From Christensenella sp. UBA1385 (GTDB taxonomy: Bacteria; Bacillota; Clostridia; Christensenellales; Aristaeellaceae): a DNA stretch of 14,772 nt. Location: positions 21,903 to 36,674 of the forward strand of contig DBQV01000006.1 in the NCBI GenBank assembly GCA_002305755.1. Reading direction: 5' to 3'. The notes beneath the pieces were generated by a model. That model saw nothing but the letters and a program-made list of their open reading frames with translations. It ran no database searches and was not told the DNA's origin. The position numbers were made by a program, and so were the translations under genes. Shown piece by piece: positions 12,237 to 14,772 of the stretch; within the stretch, counting starts at the first letter, position 1; every line of letters begins with the position of its first letter.

Positions 12237-13313
12237 ATGAAGAAATTTCTCATGATGCTCCTGACGCTCAGCCTGCTGCTGGGCCTTGCCGTTTCCGCGC
12301 CGGCGGAGGCCTCCATGGATGATTTGATCAAGGCCGCGCAGGCCGAGGGCGAGCTGGTGGTCTACGGCTCCTCCGAAGAAGCGCACGTGGCCGTGATCGT
12401 CAACGCCTTCCAGGAAAAATACGGCATCAGGACGGTGTTCCAGCGCCTGTCCACCGGCGAAGTGCAGGCCAAGATCACCGAAGAAAACGGCAACCCCTCG
12501 GCCGACGTTTGGTTCGGCGGCACGACCGACCCCTACAACGAGACCGCCGCGGCCGGGCTGCTGGAGCCCTACGCCGCCATGAACGCGGGCAACATCGTGG
12601 ACGACATGTACAAGGACAAGGACGGCCAGTGGTACGGCGTCTACAAGGGCATCCTCGGCTTCATGGTCAATCAGGAAGAGCTGGACCGCCTGGGCCTGCC
12701 CGCCCCCGAGGGCTGGGACGACCTGCTGAAGCCCGAGTACAAGGGCCTGATCTGGATGTCCAACCCCAACACCGCCGGCACCGCCAAGCTGATCATCAAC
12801 ACCATGGTGCAGCTCAAGGGCCACGACGAGGCCATGAAGTACTTCGTGGAGCTGGATAAGAACATCGCGCAGTACACCAAGTCCGGCTCCGGCCCCTCCA
12901 AAAAGGTGGGCATCGGCGAGTGCGTGATCGGCATAGGCTTCCTGCATGACGGCATCTATCAGATCCTGGAGGGCTACGACAACATCCAGCTCGTCATTCC
13001 CAAGGAAGGCACCAGCTTTGAAATCGGCGCCACCGCCATTTTCAAGGGCGCTGCCCACCCGAACGCTGCCAGGCTGTGGATCGAGTTCTGCCTGACGCCC
13101 GAGGCGGTCAACCTGTCCAAGACGGCGGGCGCCTACCAGTTCCTGGTGCTGAAGGGCGCCGAGCAGCCCGAAGAAGCCGCCCGCTTCGGCCTGGACCCCG
13201 ACAACGTGATCGATTACGACTTTGAGGACGCAAAGGCCAACACCTCCAACTACGTCAGCGACTATTTCGCCGCGCTGGGCGCCGCCGCGGACGATCGCTT
13301 CAAGACCGAATAA
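12237..13313 (+). CDS. AfuA/FbpA-type ABC substrate-binding protein
   Basis: A 358-residue periplasmic-type binding protein of the iron(III)/phosphonate/thiamine-like cluster (COG1840). The signal peptide has hydrophobic core FLMMLLTLSLLLGLAV and ends near APA-EAS; it has no lipobox cysteine. The mature start LIKAAQAEGELVVYGSS is typical, as are FQRLSTGEVQAKITEENGNP, SADVWFGGTTDPYNETAAAG and LLEPYAA. Hinge and C-lobe segments include WMSNPNTAGTAK and the IEFCLTPEAVNLSKTAGAYQF ending. Ligand is uncertain: family members bind ferric iron, phosphonates or organic acids, and sequence alone does not decide. ATG12237 has GGAAGGA 9 nt upstream and a perfect promoter. A strong terminator follows, and a cognate permease lies 228 bp downstream. 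Confidence 0.88.
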   Translation: MKKFLMMLLTLSLLLGLAVSAPAEASMDDLIKAAQAEGELVVYGSSEEAHVAVIVNAFQEKYGIRTVFQRLSTGEVQAKITEENGNPSADVWFGGTTDPYNETAAAGLLEPYAAMNAGNIVDDMYKDKDGQWYGVYKGILGFMVNQEELDRLGLPAPEGWDDLLKPEYKGLIWMSNPNTAGTAKLIINTMVQLKGHDEAMKYFVELDKNIAQYTKSGSGPSKKVGIGECVIGIGFLHDGIYQILEGYDNIQLVIPKEGTSFEIGATAIFKGAAHPNAARLWIEFCLTPEAVNLSKTAGAYQFLVLKGAEQPEEAARFGLDPDNVIDYDFEDAKANTSNYVSDYFAALGAAADDRFKTE

Positions 13314-13333
13314 ACCGGATACCCGGTTCTGCC

Positions 13334-13365
13334 CGGAGGGATGGGCCTTCCCATCCCTCCGTTTT
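13334..13365 (+). terminator. Rho-independent terminator after the AfuA-type gene
   Basis: CGGAGGGATGGG (13334-13345), loop CCTT, CCCATCCCTCCG (13350-13361): a perfect 12-bp stem followed by TTTT. It lies 20 bp after the stop codon. As the permease of the same system follows, partial read-through or a second promoter is expected, leaving the binding protein in excess. Confidence 0.88.
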
Positions 13366-13373
13366 AATTAAAA

Positions 13374-13393
13374 GGAGGGGTGCCGCCCCCTCC
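13374..13393 (-). terminator. Back-to-back hairpin facing the minus strand
   Basis: GGAGGGG (13374-13380) pairs with CCCCTCC (13387-13393), loop TGCCGC. Read on the minus strand it is followed by TTTTAATT, that is, a second terminator that shares the central TTTTAATTAAAA with the plus-strand terminator at 13334-13365. The remaining leader to 13540 is GC-rich and holds no gene or riboswitch I recognise. Confidence 0.45.
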
Positions 13394-13540
13394 CTTCGGG
13401 ACAGCTGATGGGGCTTGTTCACGCGCCCGGAAGGCAAGGGATTTCGGTTCCGTCAAGGGCGAAAGCACGGGCGCGGCAGCGCCGCGGCGATGTGCAAGCA
13501 GGCTGAATCGGCACGACACACAAGAAAGGGGCGTGGCGCC

Positions 13541-14772
13541 ATGTCCTCTCAAAGCAGATCGCTGGAGCGCAGAAAGCTGATGGCCGATCCCTTCACGGTA
13601 CTGGTCATCATCCTTCTGATCGTCCTGCTGACGCTGTTCATCCTCTATCCGCTGTCCATGCTGATGACCGACAGCGTGTATTCCCCTACCTCGCTGCGGC
13701 TGTATACGGTGGAAGAAAGCGCGGAGACTGTGCGCCAGCTGGCCGAGGCCGCCGGCGGCCGTGTGCGCGAGATCGGCGTGGGTCGCACGAAGGTGCTGCA
13801 GACGCCGTCCGCGGAGGGGCTCAGCGTGCTGAGCGAGCTGGGCCGCAGCGCCAGCCCCACCTACATGGGCGACCTGGTCCGGGAGGGCCTCACGGGCACC
13901 GTGATCGCCGTGCCCGAGAGCGAGGGCGTGCTCTCGCTGCGGAGCTTCTCCTATATCTTTGACGACTACACCTTCCGGCGCGCCTTCACCAACACGCTGT
14001 GGCTGGGCTTCATCACGGGCATAGCCGCCACGCTGATCGGCCTCTTGTTTGCGTATGTAGATGTGTACGTGCGCGTGCGCAGCGGCTTCATGAAGCGGCT
14101 GTTCTCGGTGGTGAGCATGCTGCCGGTGGTTTCCCCGCCCTTCGTGCTCTCGCTGTCGATGATCCTTTTGTTTGGCAAGGGCGGCCTCATCACCCGCCAG
14201 CTGCTGGGCATCTACGATTCCAACGTCTATGGGCTGGGCGGCATCGCCATCGTGCAGACCATGACCTTTTTCCCGGTCTGCTACCTGATGCTCAAGGGCC
14301 TTTTGCGCAACATCGACCCCTCCATGGAGGAGGCCGCGCGCGATATGGGCGCCAGCCGCTTCCATGTGTTCCGCACCGTTACGCTGCCCTTGATGCTGCC
14401 CGGCATCGGCAACGCCTTTCTGGTCACCTTCATCGAATCGGTGGCGGACTTTGCCAACCCCATGCTGATCGGCGGCAGCTACGATACCCTGGCCACCACC
14501 ATCTACCTGCGCATCACCGGCGGCACCTATGACACGCAGGGGGCCGCGGCCATGGCCGTGGTGCTGCTCAGCCTGACGGTGATCCTCTTTTTGATCCAGA
14601 AGTATTATCTGGAGGCCAAGACCGCCGCCACGCTGTCCGGCAAGGCCTCGCGCGCGCGCATGGCCATCGAGGACAAATCCGTCACCCGGCCGCTGACGGC
14701 CTTCTGCGCCGCGGTCTCCGTGTTTGTGGTGCTGATGTATATCGCCATCCCCTTCGGCTCGCTGTTCAAGCT
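13541..14772 (+). CDS. AfuB/FbpB-type two-domain ABC permease (partial, runs off the window)
   Basis: The first 410 residues of a permease that is still open at the window end. TM1 is at about 17-41. An external segment of about 95 residues follows (47-141), then the first BPD_transp_1 domain from RAFTNTLWLGFITGIAATL (147 on). The EAA loop is EEAARDMGASRFHVFRTVTLP (263-283). The cognate motif FIESVADFANPMLIGG (297-312) is typical of the FbpB/AfuB family. A linker of basic residues (355-384) leads to a second hydrophobic segment at 387-407, the start of the second domain expected in this ~550-residue family. AAAGGGG precedes ATG13541. The external segment is longer than the ~30-40 residues usual between TM1 and TM2. 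It pairs with the binding protein upstream; an ATPase gene is expected beyond the window. Confidence 0.88.
   Translation, partial: MSSQSRSLERRKLMADPFTVLVIILLIVLLTLFILYPLSMLMTDSVYSPTSLRLYTVEESAETVRQLAEAAGGRVREIGVGRTKVLQTPSAEGLSVLSELGRSASPTYMGDLVREGLTGTVIAVPESEGVLSLRSFSYIFDDYTFRRAFTNTLWLGFITGIAATLIGLLFAYVDVYVRVRSGFMKRLFSVVSMLPVVSPPFVLSLSMILLFGKGGLITRQLLGIYDSNVYGLGGIAIVQTMTFFPVCYLMLKGLLRNIDPSMEEAARDMGASRFHVFRTVTLPLMLPGIGNAFLVTFIESVADFANPMLIGGSYDTLATTIYLRITGGTYDTQGAAAMAVVLLSLTVILFLIQKYYLEAKTAATLSGKASRARMAIEDKSVTRPLTAFCAAVSVFVVLMYIAIPFGSLFK

Noticed and set aside
13394..13540. TPP-like riboswitch before the permease (CTGATGGGG at 13404)
   Set aside because: Only a partial resemblance to one conserved box; the other conserved elements of the THI-box are not found.
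13364..14365. Minus-strand open frame opposite the FbpB-like permease
   Set aside because: Antisense shadow; the plus frame encodes TM segments and the EAA motif.

Overview
The window looks like a piece of a GC-rich chromosome from an uncultured member of the Clostridia (Firmicutes/Bacillota). The evidence is strong AAGGAGG-type ribosome binding sites, consensus sigma-A promoters, dense operons, and gene families typical of gut Clostridia: VTC-domain + DUF4956 + Cthe_2159-like beta-helix, phosphodiester glycosidase, and a multi-PG_binding_1 secreted protein. A Christensenellales-like host is a guess, based on the style of the SBP signal peptides and the intergenic repeats. All alignments and structures below were made by eye.

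Region 1 (1-4600, plus strand). The last codons of a probable histidine kinase end at a clear rho-independent terminator. A five-gene cluster follows: a VTC-type polyphosphate polymerase-like protein, its DUF4956 membrane partner, a Cthe_2159-like beta-helix lipoprotein, a membrane-anchored NAGPA-type phosphodiester glycosidase on an ETVS-repeat stalk, and a small membrane protein. Tight spacing suggests one operon that makes or modifies an anionic polymer at the cell surface.

Region 2 (4564-5057). About 490 bp without a credible gene. It holds an array of palindromic, structured repeat modules bounded by two near-identical terminator-like hairpins. Parts of the array recur at 8444-8566. Compensatory base changes between copies indicate that structure, not coding, is conserved.

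Region 3 (5058-8368). A divergent pair. On the minus strand is a secreted protein with four peptidoglycan-binding repeats, an SH3-like domain and a C-terminal domain whose His/Cys pattern recalls L,D-transpeptidases. On the plus strand is a class-3-lipase-like hydrolase with a GHSQG nucleophile elbow.

Region 4 (8669-14772). Two divergent ABC importer loci face away from a shared control region (11932-12236). On the minus strand is a CUT1-type carbohydrate importer (binding protein and two permeases, no ATPase). On the plus strand is an AfuA/FbpA-type binding protein followed by a two-domain permease that runs off the window and carries an unusual external insert. In both loci a strong hairpin sits between the binding-protein gene and the permease, which fits higher expression of the binding protein. 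The control region holds a perfect-consensus promoter and a cre/LacI-like operator.
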